Source of the DNA: Marinobacter maroccanus
GTDB lineage: Bacteria > Pseudomonadota > Gammaproteobacteria > Pseudomonadales > Oleiphilaceae
Assembly (NCBI RefSeq): GCF_002933275.1
Contig: NZ_PSSX01000002.1
Location: forward strand, 248,001 to 312,000
Direction of reading: 5' to 3'
Length of the DNA stretch: 64,000 nt
Position numbers and translations under genes: made by a program. Below, in pieces: positions 8,624 through 17,293 of the stretch; within the stretch, counting starts at the first letter, position 1; every line of letters begins with the position of its first letter. The notes under the pieces are model-generated. The model saw nothing but the letters and a program-made list of their open reading frames with translations. It searched no databases and was not told the DNA's origin.

Positions 8624-8770
8624 TGGCACTCCTCTGGTTTGATGAATTTCCTGCTCTTTTGCGTACTAGTAAATGATCGGCATCCGCATAAAGTTTAGAG
8701 TACGAACCCTTTTTAAGAGTGGCGCACTCACGTTTTTCGGCGCCTCCAAGGAAAAACAGGAGTCCTGACC

Positions 8771-9967
8771 ATGACCGGACCGCTCGATGGCATCCGCATT
8801 ATCGATCTGACAGCCATGATTTCCGGGCCTCTCGCGACCATGATACTGGCGGATCAGGGTGCCGAGGTTATCAAGATCGAGAATCCGGCGGGTGGAGACT
8901 TTACTCGCTCCGCGGCCAATCGGCAGGGCGATATGTCGGCACTGTATCTCAACAACAACCGTAACAAGAAGTCGGTGGCATTGAACCTGAAAGAGCAGGA
9001 GGGGCGCGATGCGCTGCTGAGGCTGGTAGCGTCGGCCGATGTCTTTGTGCAGAACTTCCGGCCGGGAGTCATTGACCGGATGGGGCTCGGCGAGGAGCAG
9101 CTGCGCAAGGTGGCGCCGAATCTCGTGATGGTATCAATCAGTGGCTTCGGTGACACCGGCCCCTATTCCCAGCGGCCGGTATACGATCCGCTGATCCAGG
9201 GCCTCTCCGGATTGGCCACCGTTCAGGCGGGCGCCGATGAACTGCGCCCTCAACTGGTGAGGACCATCCTGCCCGACAAACTCACCGGTGTAACAGCAGC
9301 CCAGGCGATTACCGCGGCTCTGTTCGCCCGGGAACGCACCGGGGAAAGCCAGCATGTCCGGCTGTCCATGCTAGACGCGATCATCGCGTTTCTCTGGAGC
9401 TCCGACATGGGCAGCCAGACCTTTGTTCACAGTGAGGTGCCACAGCAGGAGGCTGCAAGCCTTCAGGATCTCATCTATGAGACCACAACCGGCTACATCA
9501 CCATTGCGGTTCAGAGCGATCGTGAGTGGCAAGCCCTCATTCGTGCTGTGGACCGCCCGGAGTGGGCGGAGGATCCACGATTCCTGACTGCCAAGCTGCG
9601 CCAGGAGAATATTGATGCGAGGCTGGAGCTGATCCAGTCGGTTATCAAAACCAATACGGCCGAACACTGGCTGGCAAGACTCGAAGCCGAGCAAGTGCCC
9701 TGTGCCCCGGTGTTGACCCGCACCCAGGTGCTTGACCATCCCCAGGTACAGGCTAACGACCTGCTCACACACTATGAGCATCCCCAGGCCGGCCGACTGC
9801 GCCAGGCCCGGGCCGCGTCGCGATTCTCGGCGACACCGGAGCAGCACTGGCAGGGAGCTCCGCGCCTTGGCGAGCAAACCGGCGAACTGCTGGCAGAGTG
9901 CGGGTATTCCGCCGAAGAAATCCAGGCGATGTGTGATTCTGGCATCGCAGCCGTGCCTGCCAAATAA
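8771..9967 (+). CDS. Class III CoA-transferase (CaiB/BaiF family)
   Basis: A 398-residue CoA-transferase moving CoA between carboxylic acids. It opens with the family signature GPLDGIRIIDLTAMISGPLATMILADQGAEVIKIE (given here in overlapping pieces: ISGPLATMILADQGAEVIKIE follows RIIDLTA). It has N-N-N-R-N-K-K-S-V-A-L-N-L, Q-N-F-R-P-G-V near residue 94 and the catalytic Asp about residue 139 in V-Y-D-P-L-I-Q-G. Length is typical. CAGGAG precedes the ATG. Its acids cannot be named. The deacetylase-fold gene follows 39 bp later on the same strand, which suggests a shared transcript and possibly a shared acyl substrate. Confidence 0.88.
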   Translation: MTGPLDGIRIIDLTAMISGPLATMILADQGAEVIKIENPAGGDFTRSAANRQGDMSALYLNNNRNKKSVALNLKEQEGRDALLRLVASADVFVQNFRPGVIDRMGLGEEQLRKVAPNLVMVSISGFGDTGPYSQRPVYDPLIQGLSGLATVQAGADELRPQLVRTILPDKLTGVTAAQAITAALFARERTGESQHVRLSMLDAIIAFLWSSDMGSQTFVHSEVPQQEAASLQDLIYETTTGYITIAVQSDREWQALIRAVDRPEWAEDPRFLTAKLRQENIDARLELIQSVIKTNTAEHWLARLEAEQVPCAPVLTRTQVLDHPQVQANDLLTHYEHPQAGRLRQARAASRFSATPEQHWQGAPRLGEQTGELLAECGYSAEEIQAMCDSGIAAVPAK

Positions 9968-10006
9968 CATTCTGACGTCGCCAATCCACTGCAGCCGGAT
10001 GATCCA

Positions 10007-10918
10007 ATGCCCGTACCCGTGGTTCACCATCCAGACTACAGCTTCCCTTTCCCGGCAAAGCACCGATTTCCCATGGAAAAATTCGGGCTCCTTGCCGATT
10101 ACGCCCGCTCGAGAGGGCTTCTCACTCAAGCTAATAGCTTTCGCCCTGCCCCATGCCGGCAGGCGTGGCTGACCCGTACCCACTGCCCGGTTTACCTCGC
10201 CCGTTTCGCCGGCGATCAACTCTCGGCACGGGAGAAACGGCAGATGAATCTGCCCTGGAGCAAGGGGCTGGTCCGACGCACTTTCCTGGCTCCTTCCGGT
10301 ACCATTCTGACAGCCCAGCTGGCGCTTCAGCACGGAATTGCCTGCCATCTGGCGGGCGGCACCCATCATGCTCACTACGACTATGCCGCCGGGTTCTGCA
10401 TACTCAATGATCTGGCCATCGCTGCGAACGTGCTTTTACGCCAGGAGGCCATCAAACGCGTACTCATTTTCGATGTGGATGTGCACCAGGGTGATGGCAC
10501 TGCGGCGTTATTGGCTGACCAGCCAGATGCCTTTACCTGCTCCATTCACTGTGAGCGCAATTACCCGTTCGAGAAAAAGCTGAGCGACCTGGATGTCGCG
10601 CTGCCTGATGGCCTCGAGGATGACGCATATCTGGAAGCTGTCAGTGAAACATTGCAGCAGGCGTTGGCGTTATCCAGGCCGGATATCGTGCTCTACGACG
10701 CAGGGGTGAATGTATTCCGGGAAGATCCCCTCGGCCGGCTGAACATTTCCGAGAAGGGAATTTTCCAGCGGGACTTTCAGGTGCTCAGCGAATTGAAACG
10801 TCGGGACATTCCGGTGGCGACGGTGATTGGCGGCGGCTACGATGACGACCGGGTGAAACTGGCCAAGCGGCACGGGATTGTTGTGGAAGCCGCCAGCCGG
10901 GTGTTTTCAACCAACTAA
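10007..10918 (+). CDS. Histone deacetylase-fold amidohydrolase (short form)
   Basis: A 303-residue member of the histone deacetylase/acetoin utilisation superfamily, Zn-dependent enzymes removing acetyl or other acyl groups from amines. Motifs: G-G-T-H-H-A-H-Y-D-Y-A-A-G-F-C (the tandem active-site His), F-D-V-D-V-H-Q-G-D-G-T carrying two metal ligands (H-H-G-N-G-T in most members, here H-Q-G-D-G-T), S-I-H-C, and Y-D-A-G-V carrying the last metal Asp. It belongs to the short bacterial group rather than the acetylpolyamine group. Probably cotranscribed with the CoA-transferase upstream. It ends 26 bp from a second, differently typed deacetylase gene on the other strand. Confidence 0.87.
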   Translation: MPVPVVHHPDYSFPFPAKHRFPMEKFGLLADYARSRGLLTQANSFRPAPCRQAWLTRTHCPVYLARFAGDQLSAREKRQMNLPWSKGLVRRTFLAPSGTILTAQLALQHGIACHLAGGTHHAHYDYAAGFCILNDLAIAANVLLRQEAIKRVLIFDVDVHQGDGTAALLADQPDAFTCSIHCERNYPFEKKLSDLDVALPDGLEDDAYLEAVSETLQQALALSRPDIVLYDAGVNVFREDPLGRLNISEKGIFQRDFQVLSELKRRDIPVATVIGGGYDDDRVKLAKRHGIVVEAASRVFSTN

Positions 10919-10944
10919 CAGTGTCGCTCGTGTTCAAAGCGGGC

Positions 10945-12048
10945 TCAGTCCTCATCACTGAAGGCAGACCGATGGAACTCCGCTGCCTCCTCGGCCTCCG
11001 GTACACCGATTTCATGCACTTCCGGCACCTCCCCTCCGGCCAGCACTTCGAGCACGGCGTGCACCCCTTTGGACAGCGAACTCAGGCTGTAGCCACCTTC
11101 CAGAACCAGCGCTAACCGTCCCTCACAGTGTTTGTCGGCAATCGCCTGAACAATGCCAGTGATCACTTTGAAGCCATCGTAGGTGAGGTTCAGGGCCATG
11201 TCGTTTCTGTGCGGATCAAAGCCGGCAGAGACCAGCACCAGATCCGGCTTGAAGTAATCCGCCGCCGGCATCAGGATCTCCCGGAACACTTTCTCGAAGG
11301 CAACGTCGCCAGCCGTTTCCGGCAGTGGCACGTTGATGGTATAGCCTTCCCCAAGCCCATCACCGACCTCCTCCAGGTGACCGGAACCGGGGTAAAAAGG
11401 CGCTGCACAGTGGGTGTCGAAAAACAGAACATCAGGGTCAGCCCAGAAGATGTCCTGGGTACCGTTGCCATGGTGGGCATCCCAGTCGATGATCAGAATC
11501 TTCTCACAGCCGAGCTTGGCCTGGGCATGGGCCGCAGCAATGGCAACATTGTTGAGCAGGCAGAATCCCCGGGCCCGGACCGGCTCAGCGTGGTGGCCGG
11601 GCGGACGGATCAGGGCAAACGCGCTCTCACATTCCCCTTTCACAACACTTTCAACGGCCGCAATGGCGTTACCGGCCGCAGCGGTGGCCGCTTTGATGCT
11701 GTCTGGCGAGACTGCCGTAGTGTCTTTATCAAGCCAGGCCCGCTTGCCCGCCAATGAGAATATGTGGTCCAGGTAGGAGGTGGTGTGCACCCGGGCCAGC
11801 TGATCGTATGTGGCGGCGGGGGCACCGGATCTGAACTGAACGCCGGCAACAGGGTTTTCGTCGAGATATTCCTTGATGGCGCTTATCCGCCCCGGATGCT
11901 CAGGGTAGCTCCACTTGAAGTCCAGCCCCTGAAGAATGGAGCGCACGCGTTTTTCAACCCGGCTGGGCATAAAAGGCAGATCCACCTCCGGGTTGTGCCC
12001 CAGCATGACCTCATCGTAAAACACATTCACACTGCGATCGCCAATCAT
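10945..12048 (-). CDS. Histone deacetylase-fold amidohydrolase (class II-like)
   Basis: A 367-residue class II-like deacetylase. Motifs: R-P-P-G-H-H-A (active-site His pair), G-F-C-L-L-N-N-V, D-W-D-A-H-H-G-N-G-T (metal ligands Asp and His), D-T-H, Y-P-G-S-G, V-S-A-G-F-D-P-H (metal Asp) and the C-terminal E-G-G-Y-S-L active-site Tyr. All catalytic residues are present. The N-terminal segment NVFYDEVMLGHNP and HPGRI are also typical. It follows the GNAT gene by 22 bp on the same strand, so one transcript could encode an acetyltransferase and a deacylase. The natural substrate (protein lysine, polyamine or small amide) is unknown. Confidence 0.9.
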   Translation of the reverse strand: MIGDRSVNVFYDEVMLGHNPEVDLPFMPSRVEKRVRSILQGLDFKWSYPEHPGRISAIKEYLDENPVAGVQFRSGAPAATYDQLARVHTTSYLDHIFSLAGKRAWLDKDTTAVSPDSIKAATAAAGNAIAAVESVVKGECESAFALIRPPGHHAEPVRARGFCLLNNVAIAAAHAQAKLGCEKILIIDWDAHHGNGTQDIFWADPDVLFFDTHCAAPFYPGSGHLEEVGDGLGEGYTINVPLPETAGDVAFEKVFREILMPAADYFKPDLVLVSAGFDPHRNDMALNLTYDGFKVITGIVQAIADKHCEGRLALVLEGGYSLSSLSKGVHAVLEVLAGGEVPEVHEIGVPEAEEAAEFHRSAFSDED

Positions 12049-12070
12049 GGCCTGTTCCCTTTTCTTATCC

Positions 12071-12613
12071 TTATGATGCTGTCAGCGCCTGCTTCACTAC
12101 CGAGGTGAATGCCGCCGCGCGAACGCCGGTGGTTTTGAAACCGAGCTTGGTCCAGGCTGCCTTGGCTTCCTTGTTTGAAGCTGCGTATTCCAGGATCAGC
12201 TCCGAGGCGTGGTGCTGCTCCGCGAACGTCACCAGATCCCGCAACAACGCCTTCAGGATTCCGAGCCCCCGAAATTCCGGCTCTACCCAGATATCGTCAA
12301 TGACGCCGGACTTGAACTCTGTGGACTCGGACTGCTCCCAGATGCCCTGGCTTCGCCAGATATAGACATAGCCCATTCCCACCAGACCCGCGTGTTCACT
12401 TTCTGCCACAAGCAACAATTTGTTGGGGTCGTCCAGCGAGGAGTGCAACGTTCGCATAAGCCGTTTGCGTTCGCTTTCCTTCAGATCATGAGGGGGCGCA
12501 CCCGAAACATGCAGGGCCAGTTTGGCAAGGAATCCCACCATTTCGGGCAGATCCTCTTCACAGGCCTCTCTGATAACAAATCCACGTTTCCTGTGCTTTC
12601 CAGCCACATGCAA
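12071..12613 (-). CDS. GNAT family N-acetyltransferase
   Basis: A 180-residue Gcn5-related acetyltransferase. The N-terminal strand-helix FVIREACEEDLPEMVGFLA, the central V-I-D-D-I-W-V-E-P-E-F-R-G-L-G-I-L-K-A-L-L acetyl-CoA motif (R/Q-x-x-G-x-G/A, here R-G-L-G-I-L, near residue 125) and the C-terminal N-K-E-A-K-A-A-W-T-K-L-G-F-K are all visible. It transfers acetyl from acetyl-CoA to an amine of unknown identity. It is the first gene of a likely two-gene minus-strand unit with the class II-like deacetylase. Confidence 0.85.
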   Translation of the reverse strand: MHVAGKHRKRGFVIREACEEDLPEMVGFLAKLALHVSGAPPHDLKESERKRLMRTLHSSLDDPNKLLLVAESEHAGLVGMGYVYIWRSQGIWEQSESTEFKSGVIDDIWVEPEFRGLGILKALLRDLVTFAEQHHASELILEYAASNKEAKAAWTKLGFKTTGVRAAAFTSVVKQALTAS

Positions 12614-12819
12614 CTCCCGTTAGACCGCTGTGTAGAGCTAACCTTAAAAGCTTAGTCGCTGGTTGATCCCGCTACAAAAGCAAAGTCCTTGAAACTGTTC
12701 TTGGAATAATTTTGGCTGCAGGTTAGTTTCAACAACAAACCTGATTTGAATTGCACCGGGATTTCTATGAGGCACGCGTACCGAAACAACATTGGTCAAG
12801 TGAGTATTTAGGCCAAGCG

Positions 12820-13947
12820 ATGATGAGAAAACTTCTTCTGATCCTTGGCCTTGCGACGATGATCGCGCTGGTAGCCACTATCAGCTCACGGCCTATGCTG
12901 ATTGAAGAGAGGCTGATCCGGATTCAGGCGGAGGATACTCTCCGGGAGTTCCCTCGCATTGAATCGGAGCCACTGGAAGTTCAGGCTGCCTTGCTCGATA
13001 TGGCGGACGACGAACTTCTTCTGCTGAAGGCCCGCGCGGCCTATTTGCGATACCCTGCCATGACCCGTGAGATCTTTCCGGTTTACGGGCCCGAGCCTGA
13101 GTTCCGGGAAATTCTCCGATTGTATGGCGAAAACATTCTTCCGCCCATCCACTATTTCCTGAGCAACCCGATTGGCTCGATCGAGCTGATGAACGATCTG
13201 GCCACTCAATACCAGGCGGCCGTGGAGTTCTTTACCGGGAACGGAAAATCTGACAGCGATACAGCCGGCCAGCAAAGCAGTCCGGGAAAGGAGAAGCTGA
13301 CTCGGGAAGAGCGCGGGTGGTACGCGGTACGCTTCATCCAGGAAGAGGGACATGATTTCCTGGGCCAGTTTGTGGTGAACGATCAGGGCGACATTATCTG
13401 GGTTAGAACGGAACGTGTACTGGAGAATATCAACCAGTTTTTCGCCAGTGGCATCCGCAACCTGGAGATTCAGCACCGCACGGGTGAGGACGTGTCCGCC
13501 GCTGACGTTGGCTGGGCATCGGTGGATGTGCTGGTTTTTGCCAGCGCACTGAAGGTGCTTCGGGCAGGACGGGCAGTTGCGGTTTCATCACGAAGCGCCG
13601 CTGCGGGTACCCGGTCTGCAGCCCTTGGCGCTCGCCTGGCCAATAGCGGGCGCATGCTGATGACGACTGCCCGATACGCAAAGTGGCCAGCCGTGGTCGG
13701 CGTTGGTTACCTGGTGGTCACGCACCCGGGTATTATCAACGACGTTCTGGCCGAGGTGTCCGAAATCCTGGGTTACCCGGCAAAACTGGTACAGTTTCTC
13801 GGATGGATGCTGATACTGCTGCCCGTGTTGTACATCGGCAGCTGGGTATTCCGATTCATCGTGCGGCCTGCCCTGGCATTGCTGGGTGCCTTGATCGCCG
13901 GTCTGTCGCGCATAGGCCGGCGGAAATCGCTTAACAGACTCGACTGA
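12820..13947 (+). CDS. Hypothetical membrane protein, about 375 residues
   Basis: I do not recognise the family. One N-terminal helix (LLLILGLATMIALVATIS) is followed by a soluble, mostly helical region of about 240 residues (E-E-R-L-I-R-I-Q-A-E-D-T-L-R start) and an Ala/Arg-rich stretch (ASALKVLRAGRAVAVSSRSA). The C-terminal part has two or three helices (WPAVVGVGYLVVTHPG and FLGWMLILLPVLYIGSWVFRF) and a basic tail (RIGRRKSLNRL). An ATG pair at 12820/12823 is the likely start; a longer open frame to 12751 lacks support. A Tag-like glycosylase gene follows 13 bp later, so they are almost surely one operon. An inner-membrane location is inferred. Confidence 0.7.
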   Translation: MMRKLLLILGLATMIALVATISSRPMLIEERLIRIQAEDTLREFPRIESEPLEVQAALLDMADDELLLLKARAAYLRYPAMTREIFPVYGPEPEFREILRLYGENILPPIHYFLSNPIGSIELMNDLATQYQAAVEFFTGNGKSDSDTAGQQSSPGKEKLTREERGWYAVRFIQEEGHDFLGQFVVNDQGDIIWVRTERVLENINQFFASGIRNLEIQHRTGEDVSAADVGWASVDVLVFASALKVLRAGRAVAVSSRSAAAGTRSAALGARLANSGRMLMTTARYAKWPAVVGVGYLVVTHPGIINDVLAEVSEILGYPAKLVQFLGWMLILLPVLYIGSWVFRFIVRPALALLGALIAGLSRIGRRKSLNRLD

Positions 13948-13960
13948 TTCAGAGAGCACT

Positions 13961-14626
13961 ATGTCTTTTTCCCGCATTTACGAACAGGCCGTCCTTCAGA
14001 AAGGCGGTGAGAATGAGGTTCACACACGGCTGCCGAGAGTGGCAAAACCGGGTGAACTGGAAGCTCTCGGGGACGATCGCTACCTCTCGGAAATCACCCG
14101 ATGCGTCTTCAAGGCCGGTTTTGTCTGGCGGGTGATCGAAAACAAATGGCCGAAGTTTGAAGAGGCGTTTGAGGGGTTCGTTCCGCTTTACTGGCAACAG
14201 GTTCCACCCGAGGTTATTGAGCAGCTGGCCGGCGATGAACGGATCGTGCGGAACGCCCAGAAGATTCAGACCGTGCCCGAAAATGCCCGAATGATTGTGG
14301 ATGCCGCCCGGGAACACGGCAGCTTCGGCAAGTTTCTGGCCAATTGGCCCAGCAGTGACCAGGCTGGTTTACTGCTGTGGCTCAAACGCAACGGTGCCCG
14401 GCTCGGTGGCAACAGCGCCCAGTATTTTCTGCGCCGCGTGGGCTGGGACGGCTTTATTCTCTCCCGCGATGTGGTTGCTGCGCTGCACCGTGAGGAACTA
14501 CTGGATGCCTCTCCCACCAGCAAGAAGGGGCTTATGCAGGCCCAGGAAGCTTTCAACATCTGGCATCAGGAGAGCGGCCTGCCCTACAGCCATCTCTCAA
14601 GAATTCTTTCGTTTACTGTGGACTGA
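13961..14626 (+). CDS. Divergent DNA-3-methyladenine glycosylase I (Tag) family protein
   Basis: A 221-residue protein resembling the Tag alkyl-base DNA glycosylases. The segment F-K-A-G-F-V-W-R-V-I-E-N-K-W-P-x-F-E-E-A-F-E-G-F aligns with the Tag region around E. coli Trp46 (A-G-L-S-W). The order continues with D-E-R-I-V-R-N-A-Q-K-I-Q-T-V-x-x-N-A (Tag D-x-x-I-I-R-H-R-x-K-I) and FLRRVGWDGFILSRDVV. The Cys/His zinc ligands near both ends of E. coli Tag are not seen, and the residue aligned with its Glu38 is Cys here, so activity may differ. The gene is 13 bp behind the unknown membrane protein and ends before the Fur-controlled receptor. Confidence 0.75.
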   Translation: MSFSRIYEQAVLQKGGENEVHTRLPRVAKPGELEALGDDRYLSEITRCVFKAGFVWRVIENKWPKFEEAFEGFVPLYWQQVPPEVIEQLAGDERIVRNAQKIQTVPENARMIVDAAREHGSFGKFLANWPSSDQAGLLLWLKRNGARLGGNSAQYFLRRVGWDGFILSRDVVAALHREELLDASPTSKKGLMQAQEAFNIWHQESGLPYSHLSRILSFTVD

Positions 14627-14664
14627 ACTTATCCGGCGATTGGCACGCCATCTCTTGCAAACTT

Positions 14665-14683
14665 AATGATAATTGTTATCATT
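14665..14683. promoter_or_regulatory. Fur box
   Basis: AATGATAATTGTTATCATT is a perfect palindrome (AATGATAA-TTG-TTATCATT) close to the 19-bp Fur consensus. It lies 35 bp before the start of the TonB-dependent receptor, where bound Fe-Fur would block transcription. Iron-repressed expression is therefore expected. Confidence 0.9.
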
Positions 14684-14718
14684 CGCCTCCATATTCACAA
14701 CCGAGGCGTAAAATATCC

Positions 14719-16818
14719 ATGAAAGCCCCAAGCTCCCGACGCTGCAGTTTCGTCGCGCTCGCTTCCCTGCTCGGCGCCAGCTCCCTGGCCACCGCACAAT
14801 CCCAGACCGACGACGCCACCACACTCGAGGCTCTCGACGTGGTGTCCGATGCCATTACCGCAGCCGACTACATGCCTCTCGAGAAGACGCCCGAAGTCGG
14901 CAAGCTCAATGTGCCTGTCGAAGAGCAACCCTATTCAGTCTCGATCGTCGATCGCGGATTCATCGAGGATTCCGGTGCCAAGAACATACAGGATGCCCTG
15001 CTCTATACACCGGGTGTTTACGCAGGCAACTTTGGCTTTGACACCCGAATCGATTCCGCAAAAGTTCGTGGGGTTGATGCCGGGCGCTATCTGGATGGTC
15101 TGCGTCAGATCTACGGTTCCTACAACACTGTCCGCACCGACGTTTACGCCCTGGAGAGCATCGAAGTGCTCAAAGGCCCCTCGTCCATGCTTTATGGCCA
15201 GAGCGATCTGGGCGGCATCATCAACGGGGTATCCAAGCTCCCGGAAGAGGAACAGGCCGGCGAGATCTGGGCCCAGTACGGCACCTTTAATCGCAAGCAG
15301 CTGGCGGTGGATGTAACCGGCCCCGTCAACGAGAACGGTGATTTGCTGTACCGCCTGATCGCACTTGGACGCGACAGCGACACCCAGGTGGATTATGTGG
15401 AAGACGATGGCTACGTGCTCGCCCCTTCCCTGACCTGGCGCGCCACTGATGACACAAGCGTTACCCTGCTCCTGAACCGCCAGGAGAACAAAGGCCAGGT
15501 ATCCGCTCAGTTCCTGCCACAAGCCGGCACCCTGGAACCGGGATCACAAGGGTTTATCGGCTCTGAGCGATTCGTTGGGGAGCCAGGCTGGGATCGTTAT
15601 GATCGGGAGAAGACCGAGGCTACTCTGTTTGTTGATCACCGCCTGAATTCTAACTGGGAGGTTTCCGCGACGGCCCGTTTCACCCGCTCCAGCACCGAGA
15701 CCCGTGAACACTGGATTACCATTCCGAGTGTCCCCGATGCCAATGGCGAAGTGCCACGTACAATCTTCACGGCGGACTCGGAATCTCGTATTTTCAACAT
15801 GGATGCTCGCCTCGAAGGCGATGTTGAGCTGGGCATGACCCGCCATCGCCTGATTATCGGCGCCGACCGGCAGGATGCTCTCTGGAAACAGGACAACTAC
15901 TTTTACGGTTATGGCCTGGGTGGCACCTTCGATGTGTATGATCCGCAGTACGGCAACCTGAACGCCGGTGTTATCAACCCAACAGACCGGCCGGACAATG
16001 AGATTGAGCAGATCGGTCTGTACATTGCCGACCACATCGAAATCGGGCCCGTCGTTGTGTCCGCCGGCCTCCGCCACGACTGGGCCGAGAACCGCCGCCT
16101 GGCCGTCTCCGGATCCGACACCGTCAGCGACGAAGAGGCCACCACTGGTCGTGCGGGCTTGATGTACCGATTCGAAAATGGGATCTCCCCGTACATCAGC
16201 TACGCTGAAGCCTTCAGCATGAACCTCGGTACCGATGGCACCGCAGCCGCCAACACACTGGAACCCACCACCGGCGACCAGCAGGAAGCGGGCGTGAAGT
16301 ACGTGTCCCCGGACCAGTCCCTTGGCATTACTGCAGCCTACTTCGATATTACCCAGGAGAACCGGATCAGCGACGGCAGCACTCCCGGAGGTGTTGAACA
16401 GACCGGCGCGGTGATCGACGGCTGGGAGCTGCAGGTGAACAAGCGATGGCAGCGCTTTGAAACCCAACTGGCCTACACCGATCTGAATGCTAGGGATGAC
16501 GCCTCTGGAAACCGGCTCCCCTATGTGGCCGAGCGTCAGGCTTCCTGGTGGAACCAGCTCTATATCGCCAACAACTGGCGGTTCGGTGCCGGGGTTCGCT
16601 ACGTGGGTGACAATGTTGGCTCAGGCGGCGGGCCCGTGGTTCCTTCGGTTACCCTCTACGACGCCATGATTGGCTACACCTGGCAGAACTGGGACTTCAC
16701 CGTAGATGCCAAAAACCTGGCCGATGAGGAATACATCACCTGGTGCCGCTCCGAAGGTGCAGACTGTGGTTACGGCGAGCGGCGCACTGTGAATGCCAAC
16801 GCGAAGTATCGTTTCTAA
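14719..16818 (+). CDS. TonB-dependent siderophore receptor
   Basis: A 699-residue outer-membrane receptor. It has a signal peptide (SFVALASLLGASSLATAQS), a possible TonB box in the early mature part (TTLEALDVVSD), then the plug domain: Q-P-Y-S-V-S-I-V-D, K-N-I-Q-D-A-L-L-Y-T-P-G-V, R-G-V-D-A-G-R-Y-L-D-G-L, and I-E-V-L-K-G-P-S-S-M-L-Y-G-Q, the classic ferric-siderophore receptor signature. The barrel follows and ends in K-Y-R-F, with the terminal Phe needed for outer-membrane assembly. GAGG stands 12 nt before ATG. Length and features fit the ferrichrome/pyoverdine receptor type; the siderophore is unknown. The Fur box just upstream supports a role in iron uptake. No biosynthesis genes are adjacent, so it may use a foreign siderophore. 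Confidence 0.95.
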   Translation: MKAPSSRRCSFVALASLLGASSLATAQSQTDDATTLEALDVVSDAITAADYMPLEKTPEVGKLNVPVEEQPYSVSIVDRGFIEDSGAKNIQDALLYTPGVYAGNFGFDTRIDSAKVRGVDAGRYLDGLRQIYGSYNTVRTDVYALESIEVLKGPSSMLYGQSDLGGIINGVSKLPEEEQAGEIWAQYGTFNRKQLAVDVTGPVNENGDLLYRLIALGRDSDTQVDYVEDDGYVLAPSLTWRATDDTSVTLLLNRQENKGQVSAQFLPQAGTLEPGSQGFIGSERFVGEPGWDRYDREKTEATLFVDHRLNSNWEVSATARFTRSSTETREHWITIPSVPDANGEVPRTIFTADSESRIFNMDARLEGDVELGMTRHRLIIGADRQDALWKQDNYFYGYGLGGTFDVYDPQYGNLNAGVINPTDRPDNEIEQIGLYIADHIEIGPVVVSAGLRHDWAENRRLAVSGSDTVSDEEATTGRAGLMYRFENGISPYISYAEAFSMNLGTDGTAAANTLEPTTGDQQEAGVKYVSPDQSLGITAAYFDITQENRISDGSTPGGVEQTGAVIDGWELQVNKRWQRFETQLAYTDLNARDDASGNRLPYVAERQASWWNQLYIANNWRFGAGVRYVGDNVGSGGGPVVPSVTLYDAMIGYTWQNWDFTVDAKNLADEEYITWCRSEGADCGYGERRTVNANAKYRF

Positions 16819-16869
16819 AGCTTCATTTTGACATCTCTGGTCGCCGCAGCCTGAACATCGCTGCGTCGA

Positions 16870-17109
16870 TCAGCTCTTCTTTTTCTTCTTCTTTTTGGCT
16901 TTCTCGTACAACTCGCGCAACGCTTTGGGATTTTTCCCTTTACCCGAGCCGTGAGACTCGAGGATACGTGTCCAGATCGCCTGCTTTTCTTCGGGCAAAA
17001 GCTGTTTCCATTCCTTTTTCTCCTGACGGGTTCGGCCGCAGGCTTTACAGATGGCCTTCTTGTTGAACTCGCAGACGTCAATGCAGGGTTTCTTGGTGAC
17101 GGGCTCCAT
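16870..17109 (-). CDS. DUF1289 domain small cysteine-rich protein
   Basis: A 79-residue protein with the DUF1289 pattern: P-C-I-D-V-C near the start, then C-K-A-C-G-R-T with the E-W motif (EKKEWKQLLPEEKQAIW). The four Cys (C-x3-C ... C-x2-C) suggest a metal or Fe-S site, which is inference. The tail is extremely basic (EKAKKKKKKKS). The ATG at 17109 gives the family-typical start; a longer open frame to 17181 is possible. It lies in the opposite direction to both neighbours. Function in the family is unknown. Confidence 0.8.
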   Translation of the reverse strand: MEPVTKKPCIDVCEFNKKAICKACGRTRQEKKEWKQLLPEEKQAIWTRILESHGSGKGKNPKALRELYEKAKKKKKKKS

Positions 17110-17293
17110 GGACTCTGGTTTTCCCCTCGTTTTGAAAAAGTGGCTTGGTCCAACGCTGAGGGCTGCGGCTCCCAGATACAAGGTGCGGGGCCCATTTCAT
17201 ACAAAGGATTGAGTAATTTTTGTCTGCCCCCAAGAACTACAATTGTTTCAGGCACAACCTTCACCGCAAACCATGGGAGACTTCAGGGCGCGA

